Below, piece by piece: positions 1 to 5,863 of a stretch of DNA of 11,925 nt. A program made the position numbers and the translations under genes. The notes under the pieces are model-generated. The model had not been told where the DNA came from and did no database searches. It saw only the letters and a program-made list of their open reading frames with translations. Numbering within the stretch: the first letter of the stretch is position 1; every line of letters begins with the position of its first letter. This DNA is from Mucilaginibacter_A sp964244955 (GTDB lineage: Bacteria > Bacteroidota > Bacteroidia > Sphingobacteriales > Sphingobacteriaceae), in the NCBI GenBank assembly GCA_964244955.1, contig CAXTKQ010000122.1, forward strand, positions 1 through 11,925, written 5' to 3'.

Positions 1-473
1 GCTTTTTTGCCGGTTTTTCTGCCGATAGCCTGGTGGCAAAATACCTCAACCGTGATAAAAGTTTAAACGTTCCCGTTCCGCAGCCACACTTTTATTTAAC
101 TGCCGGCACTTTGTTTTACCTAAACGATGAGGCCAAAATCAAACCTTCGTTTTTGTTGAAAAATGCAAGCGGTTCGGCCACAAGTTTGGATCTGAACACC
201 TTTTTGATTTTAGGTGATAAATTTTGGATTGGCGGAACCTACCGCAGCAATTTAAAATTGCTTTCAAATTCGTACAACAACAGTTTTCAAACTGCAAACG
301 CGGTAGTTGCACAAGTTGAGTTTTTTGCCACCAGCAAATTGCGGATCGGCTACGCTTTTGATTATTCCATGTCCGCCTTTAGCGGTTTTGGCAACGGCTC
401 GCACGAATTATCTTTAGGCATTTACCTCAGCAAAAAAGCCACACAAAACTTTGCGACCAGCAGCTATTTTTAG
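1..473 (+). CDS. PorP/SprF family type IX secretion system membrane protein, 3' part (5' end outside window)
   Basis: The frame is open from base 3 with no convincing start, so the gene begins upstream of the window; the GTG at 33 is internal. The visible part is about 156 residues, roughly the C-terminal half of a PorP/SprF protein (usually near 300 residues). Seen directly: alternating hydrophobic/polar beta-strand segments, the stretch HFYLTAGTLFYLND followed by KIKPSFLLK, then FWIGGTYRS, and a C-terminal strand motif SHELSLGIYLSKK. These match the family pattern of a barrel-like outer-membrane protein. Family members work with the type IX secretion/gliding machinery, some as partners of secreted SprB- or CTD-type proteins. 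No partner gene is visible because the upstream side is cut off. The stop (TAG, 471-473) is followed four bases later by a reverse copy of the dispersed 12-mer. Confidence 0.85.
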   Translation, partial: FFAGFSADSLVAKYLNRDKSLNVPVPQPHFYLTAGTLFYLNDEAKIKPSFLLKNASGSATSLDLNTFLILGDKFWIGGTYRSNLKLLSNSYNNSFQTANAVVAQVEFFATSKLRIGYAFDYSMSAFSGFGNGSHELSLGIYLSKKATQNFATSSYF

Positions 474-477
474 GCGA

Positions 478-489
478 TAAAAGAAGCAT
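478..489 (-). repeat. Dispersed 12-mer, copy 1 (reverse, exact)
   Basis: TAAAAGAAGCAT on the plus strand is the exact reverse complement of ATGCTTCTTTTA. It starts four bases after the porP/sprF stop. It makes an inverted pair with the copy at 543-554. Confidence 0.8.
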
Positions 490-542
490 TGGGTTTTATG
501 AAAGTTATAGAGCCTGTTTAAATTTTGTTAACCTTATTTGCC

Positions 543-554
543 ATGCTTCTTTTA
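543..554 (+). repeat. Dispersed 12-mer, copy 2 (forward, exact)
   Basis: ATGCTTCTTTTA, inside the left arm of the MITE-like element; followed by CCACATAAAATTC, which fits the AT-rich downstream block seen at other copies. Confidence 0.8.
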
Positions 555-626
555 CCACATAAAATTCATTGTCTTTTTGTGGTTTTTGTACCCTTAAAAT
601 ATCCGGGCACACCAAATTTATAGGCA

Positions 627-638
627 TAAAAGAAGCAT
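627..638 (-). repeat. Dispersed 12-mer, copy 3 (reverse, exact)
   Basis: TAAAAGAAGCAT, inside the right arm of the MITE-like element. Read on the minus strand it continues TGCCTATAAATTTG, matching the extended pattern. Confidence 0.8.
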
Positions 639-708
639 TGTAAAATTTTATGATATAAATTTAAACAGCCTCTTAACCTACAATTATTTTGGTAAAAGAT
701 AATGATGT

Positions 709-727
709 AAGTTTGTAATACAAACTT
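709..727. promoter_or_regulatory. Perfect palindrome (9+1+9), candidate operator or 5' hairpin
   Basis: AAGTTTGTA (709-717), one central A (718), TACAAACTT (719-727): a perfect dyad ending eight bases before the ATG at 736. Its size and place fit a dimeric repressor site or a hairpin at the start of the transcript of the following two-gene unit. No regulator gene is adjacent, so an autoregulatory role of one of the two proteins is only a possibility. Confidence 0.5.
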
Positions 728-735
728 TTGATCTT

Positions 736-981
736 ATGGAAACCGCCTTTGTATTAATGGACGAGCTTAAAGTATTGTATCCGGATGAATGGCTATTACT
801 TGGAAACCCGGAAATGCGAAACACAACTGTTTTGGGCGGAACATTACTTTATCATAGCAAAGACAAAAAAGAGGTTTGTTACCTTGGGCGAGACAAAACA
901 AAAAATTTTTCAAAAGTAACCATTGCTTATGCCGGTGATTTAAAGCAAGCCAGAAAAATTGGAATCTTAAAGCGGTTATGA
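736..981 (+). CDS. Small conserved-looking hypothetical protein coupled to a retropepsin-like protease
   Basis: 81 residues, not assigned to a named family. The sequence is soluble-looking, with no signal peptide or membrane segment: an N-terminal helix-like stretch (MDELKVLYPDEWLLLGNPEM), a central hydrophobic strand pattern (VLGGTLLYHSKDKKE), and a basic C-terminus (KQARKIGILKRL). Its stop overlaps the ATG of the protease gene (ATGA, 978-981), which points to translational coupling and a joint function. A perfect palindrome lies directly upstream. Base composition is more AT-rich than the fdh cluster, so acquisition by transfer is possible. The start at 736 is the first ATG after the palindrome. 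Function unknown; a partner, inhibitor or substrate of the protease is inference from coupling alone. Confidence 0.75.
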   Translation: METAFVLMDELKVLYPDEWLLLGNPEMRNTTVLGGTLLYHSKDKKEVCYLGRDKTKNFSKVTIAYAGDLKQARKIGILKRL

Positions 982-1370
982 ATAGATTTACTTTCGACCG
1001 CAAAACAGATGAAGACATTATTGTAGTAAACGCTATAATTGAAGACAAATACGAATTTAGGCTTGCATTGGATACAGCCGCAACACACACTACAATTGAT
1101 AGTAATGTGCTGTATTTTTCTGGGTATGAATTAAAAGACAGTAAAGGCGAAAAAGAAATTGAAACTTCAAACGGAATTATAATTGTTGAAGTATATGAAA
1201 TTGAGGCTTTGGAATGTTTGCGCATTAACAAAACAAATTTTGATGTTCAGGTTTACGATTTTTTAGCGCATGGTATTTTATCTGATTATGATGGCGTAAT
1301 TGGATTGGATTTTTTGCAAAATAATAAAGTTTGTATAGATTTTAACAATAGTGAGATTGTGGTTGATTAA
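978..1370 (+). CDS. Retropepsin-like aspartic protease (clan AA)
   Basis: 130 residues, about the size of one retroviral-type protease monomer, which works as a dimer with one catalytic Asp per chain. The catalytic loop is ALDTAATHT with Asp32, where the family usually has DTGAS/T; Gly34 is replaced by Ala. The second family hallmark, hydrophobic-Gly-hydrophobic-Gly before the C-terminal strand, is GVIGLDFL (106-113), followed by a closing strand (KVCIDFNNSEIVV). There is no signal peptide, so it should be cytosolic. Such proteins are common but poorly characterised in bacteria. It is translationally coupled to the upstream 81-residue protein through an ATGA overlap. The fold call rests on both motifs and their spacing; activity and substrate cannot be read from sequence. 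Confidence 0.8.
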   Translation: MNRFTFDRKTDEDIIVVNAIIEDKYEFRLALDTAATHTTIDSNVLYFSGYELKDSKGEKEIETSNGIIIVEVYEIEALECLRINKTNFDVQVYDFLAHGILSDYDGVIGLDFLQNNKVCIDFNNSEIVVD

Positions 1371-1402
1371 CAACATTTAAAATATTTTGCTCCATCATCG
1401 CC

Positions 1403-1414
1403 ATACTCCTTTTA
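1403..1414 (+). repeat. Degenerate copy of the dispersed 12-mer
   Basis: ATACTCCTTTTA differs from ATGCTTCTTTTA at two positions, but its flanks fit the pattern (GCC before; CCGTAACAAATATTTG after). It lies 32 bases after the protease stop. It could be a decayed copy or chance. Confidence 0.35.
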
Positions 1415-1500
1415 CCGTAACAAATATTTGACTTTACTTTTCTTTCGATAGCAAACCATAGCCTGCTTAATCTTGTTGGTATTTCAAGCCAAACAATTTT

Positions 1501-2358
1501 ATGTCCAAATTAGCCGTTACGCCACTTACCATAATTAAGGTTGATAAAAACAGTATTATCAACACCGAAGATTTTTTAGCTGCCGAAGAACCTTTAGAAA
1601 TCCGCCTGGGTTACGGTACTTTTTCCCACAGAACGCAAAAAAGTATTTCGGTAACGATGCGTACACCGGGAAACGATTTTGAATTGGCCATCGGTTTTTT
1701 GTTTACCGAAGGCATCATCGAAAACGTGGCACAGATCAGTTCCATCAAACATTGCAACGGCTTGCACGAAAACGTGGTCAAGGTTGAATTGTTGGAAGGC
1801 TTAGACTTAGACATGAGCAAACTGGAACGTAATTTCTACACCACTTCCAGTTGCGGCGTTTGCGGGAAATCATCAATTGATGCGGTAAAAACAGTATGCC
1901 GTTTGCCGGAATTTAGATCTAAAGAAACCCGGTTTTCATCTGAAATCATTTATCAGTTGCCCGATCTGCTTCGTCAAAACCAAACGATATTTGGCAACAC
2001 CGGCGGCTTGCACGGTTGCGCTTTGTTTAATGCAGACGGAAAATTACTATTGGCCCGTGAAGATGTTGGCCGGCACAATGCTTTGGATAAATTGATTGGG
2101 GCAACTTTGCAGCAAAACCTGTTTCCATTAAACCAATATTTGTTGCTATTAAGCGGAAGGGCAAGTTTTGAGCTGATCCAAAAAGCATATATGGCTGGTA
2201 TCAAACTTGTTGCGGCTGTTGGCGCGCCATCCGGTTTGGCGGTGCAAATGGCAGCCGATGCGGGCATTACACTGATTGGTTTTTTAAGAGGGGCAAGGTT
2301 TAACATTTACTGCGGTGCAGAAAGGGTGGTTTTAAATAAAGTTGAAGCGTTTGTTTGA
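1501..2358 (+). CDS. fdhD: Formate dehydrogenase accessory sulfurtransferase FdhD
   Basis: 285 residues, full length for FdhD. FdhD takes sulfur from a cysteine desulfurase (IscS in E. coli) and transfers it to the molybdenum cofactor of formate dehydrogenase, making the Mo=S ligand needed for activity. Seen directly: the conserved CGVC loop with Cys118 and Cys121 (TSSCGVCGKSS), the ELAIGFLFTEGII segment, GGLHGCALF (168-176), the REDVGRHNALDKLIG signature (186-200), LLSGRASFELIQKA, and the C-terminal GAPSGLAVQMA and GFLRGARFNIYCGAERV segments. The ATG at 1501 gives the expected N-terminus. It precedes the FdhF/YdeP-type oxidoreductase gene in the same direction, its probable client, but an 88-bp repeat and 138 noncoding bases separate it from the next gene, so separate transcription is possible. 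Confidence 0.96.
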   Translation: MSKLAVTPLTIIKVDKNSIINTEDFLAAEEPLEIRLGYGTFSHRTQKSISVTMRTPGNDFELAIGFLFTEGIIENVAQISSIKHCNGLHENVVKVELLEGLDLDMSKLERNFYTTSSCGVCGKSSIDAVKTVCRLPEFRSKETRFSSEIIYQLPDLLRQNQTIFGNTGGLHGCALFNADGKLLLAREDVGRHNALDKLIGATLQQNLFPLNQYLLLLSGRASFELIQKAYMAGIKLVAAVGAPSGLAVQMAADAGITLIGFLRGARFNIYCGAERVVLNKVEAFV

Positions 2359-2360
2359 TA

Positions 2361-2448
2361 TTGTCATTCCGATCCGAAGAAAGGTGTCTTCTTTCAGCAA
2401 AAAAGTTAACGCTTTGAAGAAAATTTCTCCCTTCAATCGAAATGACAA
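2361..2448. repeat. Imperfect palindromic intergenic repeat with TTGTCATTYCGAT ends
   Basis: TTGTCATTCCGAT (2361-2373) and ATCGAAATGACAA (2436-2448) are inverted repeats matching at 12 of 13 positions. The interior carries imperfectly matched GAAGAAAG- and TTTCTCCCTTC-type segments that extend the fold. Sequences with this outline (TCATTnCGA ... TTTCTCCCTTC-TCGAAATGAC) are a familiar dispersed class in Bacteroidota genomes, as I recall them. It starts three bases after the fdhD stop. It may act as an RNA hairpin between fdhD and the downstream genes. Confidence 0.65.
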
Positions 2449-2496
2449 AAAAGTCGAAACGACAAAAAAAGTTCAATCTAAAAATATAGTATAAAA

Positions 2497-2868
2497 ATGA
2501 AAATACGGATCAAAGGTAACTCAGTTCGTTACCGGCTTTCTAAAACAGAGTTGGATTTGTTTGCCAAAGAAGGTTATGTAGAAGATCAAACCGCGTTTCC
2601 AAACGGAACGTTTTGTTATGCCATCCAAAAATTATTTGACGGCAAAAACCTCGATGCTTCTTTTACCGGCAATAAATTGACCATGTTTGTTCCGCATGAT
2701 ATCATGACCGAATGGACGGAAACCGATAAAGTTGGCTTCGATTATAATTTGCCTGTTGGCGATAACAAAACACTTTTTTTACTTATAGAAAAAGATTTTA
2801 AATGTATAGATGGAGTGGAGACTGAAGATCAATCTGACTATTTTGACCATCCAACTAAAACCTGTTAA
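2497..2868 (+). CDS. DUF7009-like protein of the fdh cluster
   Basis: 123 residues, soluble, no signal or membrane segment. It opens with MKIRIKGNSVRYRLSKTELD, continues with a strand-rich middle (SFTGNKLTMFVPHDIMTEWTETDKVGF) and ends LFLLIEKDFKCIDGVETEDQSD plus a C-terminal Cys (KTC). I recognise this as the small protein often found beside fdhD and formate-dehydrogenase-like genes in Bacteroidota (assigned from memory to DUF7009); no biochemical role is known to me. The gene ends two bases before the oxidoreductase ATG, so the two are surely co-transcribed, suggesting a role in assembly or cofactor handling. Codons 53-57 contain an exact copy of the dispersed 12-mer (2654-2665), read in frame as part of Asp-Ala-Ser-Phe-Thr. 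Confidence 0.8.
   Translation: MKIRIKGNSVRYRLSKTELDLFAKEGYVEDQTAFPNGTFCYAIQKLFDGKNLDASFTGNKLTMFVPHDIMTEWTETDKVGFDYNLPVGDNKTLFLLIEKDFKCIDGVETEDQSDYFDHPTKTC
2654..2665 (+). repeat. Dispersed 12-mer, exact copy inside a coding sequence
   Basis: ATGCTTCTTTTA within the DUF7009-like gene, followed by CCGGCAATAAATTG, so both the core and the AT-rich extension match the intergenic copies. It shares 16 consecutive bases (TGCTTCTTTTACCGGC) with the copy at 9474. The encoded residues look ordinary for the protein, so it may be chance or tolerated. Confidence 0.6.
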
Positions 2869-2870
2869 CT

Positions 2871-5207
2871 ATGAAAAAAGAAATGGGGCAACCTGCTGCC
2901 GAAAACCCGGAAAAATTTGCAGGTCTAAAATTAGGCGAACCTTATAAAGTTGCGGCTGGCGTAAAGGCCGTAGTGGTAGCCGGAGAGCATGTTTTCGGGC
3001 AGGTGCCTTTTGCCCGCGGAATGAAAGCTTTGTTTACTTTGAACCAAAAGTTAGGCTATGATTGCCCAAGTTGCGCCTGGCCCGATCCGGATGATGACCG
3101 TTCGCCCATTGCCGAATATTGCGAAAACGGTGCAAAAGCGGTTGCCGATGAAGCGATGTCAAAAAGCATAAAAGCTGATTTTTTTGTAGAAAATTCGGTG
3201 GCAGATTTAGCTAAGCTGGATGATTACCACATCAACAAAAGTGGCCGCATTGCACAACCGATGTATTTGCCCGAAGGCGGGACACACTACGAACCGATAA
3301 CTTGGGAAGGCGCTTTTCAGAAGATTGCTTCACACTTAAACAAACTGGAAAGCCCGAACGAAGCTGTTTTTTATACTTCCGGCCGAACCAGCAACGAGGC
3401 GGCTTACGTTTACCAGTTGTTCACCAAAGAATACGGCACCAATAATTTGCCCGATTGCTCCAATATGTGCCACGAATCTACCAGTTTTGCTTTGGCGCAA
3501 ACTTTGGGCATTGGCAAAGGCTCGGTTAAACTGCATGATTTTTACGAAGCGGAAGTGATTGTCATCCTCGGCCAAAACCCTGGCACCAACCATCCGCGGA
3601 TGCTAACGGCGCTGCAAAAAGGCAAGGCAAACGGTGCAAAAATCATTTCTGTTAACCCGCTGCACGAAACCGGTTTGCTGGGTTTTAACAATCCGCAGAA
3701 AGTAAAAGGCGTTTTGGGTGTCGGTTCAAAACTGACAGACCTATTTTTACAAGTAAAAATCAATGGCGATTTGGCTTTGGTAAAAGCTATCAACCGTTTG
3801 TTGCTGGAAGAAGAAGAGGCGCATCCGGGAACTGTTTTTGACCATGATTTTATCCGCGACCATACAGCCGGTTATTTGGATTTTATCTCCAAAGCAAAAA
3901 AATACGAATTGGATTTTCTGTCTGAAGCCTGCGGCGTTCCGTTGGATGAAATTAAAGAAGCGGCCAACCTGTTGAAGCATAAAAGCAAAATTATTGTTTG
4001 CTGGGCGATGGGCATCACACAACATAAAAACGCGGTTGACACGATCAACGAGTTGGTCAATCTTTTGCTTATTAAAGGAAGCATTGGCAAACCCGGTGCG
4101 GGTACTTGTCCGGTCCGTGGCCATAGCAACGTGCAAGGCGACCGCACCGTTGGGATTTTTAACAAACCGCACGAAGCTTTGCTGGATCAGATCAAAAAAG
4201 TTTACGGTTTTGAGCCGCCGCGCGAACACGGTTACGATGTGGTGAAATCCATCCAAGCCATGCACGAAGGCAAAGCAAAAGTGTTTTTTGCGATGGGCGG
4301 CAATTTCCTGTCGGCCACGCCTGATACTACTTTTACGGCCGAAGCTTTGCGCAAGTGCAACCTCACCGTTCATGTTTCTACCAAACTCAACCGCAGCCAT
4401 TTGGTGCATGGCAAAGAAGCTTTGATTTTGCCTTGTTTGGGACGTACGGATTTAGATGTCCACGACGGCTTGACCCAATTTGTTTCCTGCGAAAACTCGA
4501 CCGGTGTGGTGCAAATGTCAAAAGGTGTTTTAAAACCTATTTCTAAGGATTTGTTGAGCGAACCTGTGATTGTTTGCCGCATGGCGAAAGCAACATTGGG
4601 TAGCCGTTCTAAAATTGACTGGGACAAGTTTGAAAAAAACTACGATTACATCCGCGACGACATCGAAAAAGTGGTAAACGGTTTTGAAGACTACAACAAA
4701 CGTGTGCGCCAAAAAGGCGGTTTTTATTTGCCAAACGGCACACGAGAACGAAAATGGGACACTAAAAACAGCAAAGCCAACTTTGCCGTGAGCGAATTGG
4801 CGGTCGAAAAACTGAAAGAAGACGAATTGATGATGATGACCATCCGCAGCCACGACCAATTCAATACCACTATTTACGGTCTGGATGACCGCTACCGTGG
4901 CGTTTATAACGAGCGGCGCGTTATTTTTATGAACCCTGTGGATATTTTACGGTATGGTTTTGAGATTGGCGAAGTGATTGATTTGTACAATCACCACGAT
5001 GACCGCGAACGTGTTGCCCGTGGTTTTATCATCGTGGTTTACGATATTCCTCAACGTTGCGTGGCCACTTATTACCCCGAAACGAATGTTTTGGTGCCGA
5101 TTAGTTGTGTGGCCGATAAAAGTAACCAGCCGTCTTCAAAATCAGTGGTGTTGAAATTAAGGAAGAGTTCGTTGTTTGAAGAACCGATTGCTTTTAAGGT
5201 GCTATGA
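2871..5207 (+). CDS. FdhF/YdeP-type molybdopterin oxidoreductase alpha subunit (formate-dehydrogenase-like)
   Basis: 778 residues, the length expected for the FdhF/YdeP group (E. coli YdeP is about 760). It should bind bis-molybdopterin guanine dinucleotide and carry out two-electron chemistry on formate or an unknown substrate. Seen directly: an N-terminal YDCPSCAWPDPDDDRSP segment with Cys65, Cys68 and Cys84 (ENGAKAVADEA follows Cys84), which fits an iron-sulfur site but lacks the four-Cys ferredoxin-like motif of classical enzymes. NMCHES gives Cys200-His201 where formate dehydrogenases have selenocysteine/cysteine-His. GQNPGTNHPRML (234-245) and GHSNVQGDRT (417-426) are typical cofactor-binding stretches. 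The C-terminal 120 residues match the dinucleotide-binding domain. No signal peptide, so cytoplasmic. FdhD is encoded upstream; no electron-transfer subunit is adjacent, so the acceptor is unknown. Confidence 0.92.
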   Translation: MKKEMGQPAAENPEKFAGLKLGEPYKVAAGVKAVVVAGEHVFGQVPFARGMKALFTLNQKLGYDCPSCAWPDPDDDRSPIAEYCENGAKAVADEAMSKSIKADFFVENSVADLAKLDDYHINKSGRIAQPMYLPEGGTHYEPITWEGAFQKIASHLNKLESPNEAVFYTSGRTSNEAAYVYQLFTKEYGTNNLPDCSNMCHESTSFALAQTLGIGKGSVKLHDFYEAEVIVILGQNPGTNHPRMLTALQKGKANGAKIISVNPLHETGLLGFNNPQKVKGVLGVGSKLTDLFLQVKINGDLALVKAINRLLLEEEEAHPGTVFDHDFIRDHTAGYLDFISKAKKYELDFLSEACGVPLDEIKEAANLLKHKSKIIVCWAMGITQHKNAVDTINELVNLLLIKGSIGKPGAGTCPVRGHSNVQGDRTVGIFNKPHEALLDQIKKVYGFEPPREHGYDVVKSIQAMHEGKAKVFFAMGGNFLSATPDTTFTAEALRKCNLTVHVSTKLNRSHLVHGKEALILPCLGRTDLDVHDGLTQFVSCENSTGVVQMSKGVLKPISKDLLSEPVIVCRMAKATLGSRSKIDWDKFEKNYDYIRDDIEKVVNGFEDYNKRVRQKGGFYLPNGTRERKWDTKNSKANFAVSELAVEKLKEDELMMMTIRSHDQFNTTIYGLDDRYRGVYNERRVIFMNPVDILRYGFEIGEVIDLYNHHDDRERVARGFIIVVYDIPQRCVATYYPETNVLVPISCVADKSNQPSSKSVVLKLRKSSLFEEPIAFKVL

Positions 5208-5284
5208 AGTTTAATCCTTTTGTTGGTTTAATGTTGCTGCTCTTTATCCACGGCCTGAAGGCCGTGGCAAGTAATCCCCATTAA
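5204..5284 (+). CDS. Possible 26-codon ORF overlapping the oxidoreductase stop
   Basis: ATG at 5204 overlaps the stop of the previous gene (ATGA), an arrangement typical of coupled genes. The product begins MKFNPFVGLMLLLFIHG, hydrophobic like a signal peptide, then runs through the first REP hairpin and stops at 5282-5284. It may be the start of a gene destroyed by REP insertion, or chance. No protein family is recognisable. Confidence 0.15.
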   Translation: MKFNPFVGLMLLLFIHGLKAVASNPH

Positions 5285-5350
5285 AATCGGCAAGATGAAA
5301 AAACTATTAACTATCTATTTATGCATTGCCACGGCCTTTAGGCCGTGGAT
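5246..5350. repeat. REPIN-like pair of inverted REP hairpins
   Basis: Two 25-bp units, 5246-5270 and 5326-5350, are inverted copies differing at one loop position. Each is itself a hairpin with a perfect 8-bp stem CCACGGCC/GGCCGTGG and a tetraloop (TGAA or TTTA). The spacer is 55 bp. This is the arrangement of REP doublets (REPINs) mobilised by RAYT transposases in other bacteria. They lie between convergent genes (oxidoreductase at left, GNAT at right) and could also protect or end the transcripts. No RAYT gene is in the window. Confidence 0.75.
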
Positions 5351-5387
5351 TTCGAAGCCTATTTCTGGCTTTAGCCAAAACTTTTAA
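5295..5387 (+). CDS. Possible 30-codon ORF through the second REP hairpin
   Basis: The ORF begins MKKLLTIYLCIAT, like the start of a signal peptide, then reads straight through the second REP unit and stops at 5385-5387. The peptide after the REP has no recognisable character. It looks like a gene start interrupted by the repeat, or chance; no function can be given. Confidence 0.12.
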   Translation: MKKLLTIYLCIATAFRPWISKPISGFSQNF

Positions 5388-5425
5388 ATATAATGGGCGA
5401 GGAGCGAACACCAATTTTTGCACGA

Positions 5426-5437
5426 TAAAAGAAGCAT
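5426..5437 (-). repeat. Dispersed 12-mer, exact, directly after the GNAT stop
   Basis: On the minus strand ATGCTTCTTTTA follows the TGA stop (5440-5438) with no gap, then TCGTGCAAAAATTGG, a good match to the extended pattern. Confidence 0.8.
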
Positions 5438-5863
5438 TCAGGATTGAAGCACCATTTTGTAATGCCTGATGCCCGCTTCTTCAAACTCATTGCCTAATTT
5501 TTTAAACGCAAATTTTTCGTACAAACCAACTGCCTGGATTTGTGCATGTAAGTAAACATGATCGGCATTGGCAGGCAAATCGGCCAAAACAGCCTTCACC
5601 AAAGCCTGGCCAACACCAAAACCACGAAACTTTTTCAAAACTGCAAAACGTTCCAGTTTATAACCGTTTGTTGTTTTTCGCCAGCGCGCGGCACCTGCCG
5701 GTTCGCCGTTTACCGTAGCCAAAAAATGGTTGGATTCATCCTCATGTTCCCATTCCAGTTCGGGCGGGCAATTTTGCTCGTACACAAAAACTTCTTTGCG
5801 TATGGCAAAAACCTTTTCGAGCTCCTGTTGCGCACTAACTTTTTTTACTTCAATGGTATTCAT
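5438..5863 (-). CDS. GNAT family N-acetyltransferase
   Basis: 141 residues, one GNAT domain. The acetyl-CoA pyrophosphate loop is clear: R80-G-F-G83-V-G85 in the segment VLKKFRGFGVGQALVKAVL (75-93), fitting the (Q/R)xxGx(G/A) rule. Upstream are the strand FLATVNGEPAGAARWR and, after the loop, YLHAQIQAVGLYEKFAFKKLG, the usual motif-B tyrosine region (Tyr115). The N-terminal RKEVFVYEQNCPPELEWEHEDESNHF is typical of ElaA/YjcF-like members, whose substrates are mostly unknown. Soluble, cytoplasmic. The ATG overlaps the stop of the upstream permease-family gene by four bases (5860-5863), so they form a coupled pair. The substrate cannot be inferred. Confidence 0.92.
   Translation of the reverse strand: MNTIEVKKVSAQQELEKVFAIRKEVFVYEQNCPPELEWEHEDESNHFLATVNGEPAGAARWRKTTNGYKLERFAVLKKFRGFGVGQALVKAVLADLPANADHVYLHAQIQAVGLYEKFAFKKLGNEFEEAGIRHYKMVLQS

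Larger units (their letters stand above)
510..672. mobile_element. MITE-like element with terminal inverted repeats
   Basis: The left end GAGCCTGTTTAAATTT (510-525) and right end AAATTTAAACAGCCTC (657-672) are inverted repeats matching at 15 of 16 positions, enclosing 163 bp without a plausible gene. Two exact 12-mer copies sit inside in opposite orientation (543-554 and 627-638), at nearly equal distances from the two ends (33 and 34 bases), so the whole element is roughly symmetric. A small hairpin (CCACA 555-559 with TGTGG 578-582) is followed by a T run and could terminate the upstream gene. Flanking bases (ATA left, TTA right) give no clear target duplication, so this may be old or an insertion-sequence remnant. 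The ends resemble insertion-sequence ends common in Bacteroidota, but the family is not identified. Confidence 0.55.

Noticed and set aside
767..1231. Minus-strand open frame of 154 codons across the protease unit
   Set aside because: The plus-strand pair has an ATGA overlap and recognisable retropepsin motifs; the minus product has no recognisable features.
4073..4084. TAAAGGAAGCAT, one mismatch from the reverse 12-mer, inside the oxidoreductase gene
   Set aside because: Encodes the conserved segment IKGSIGK and lacks the extended pattern; probably chance.
3747..4409. Long minus-strand open frame (220 codons) inside the oxidoreductase gene
   Set aside because: Lies wholly antisense to a well-conserved gene, product has no family character and a composition expected of a shadow frame.
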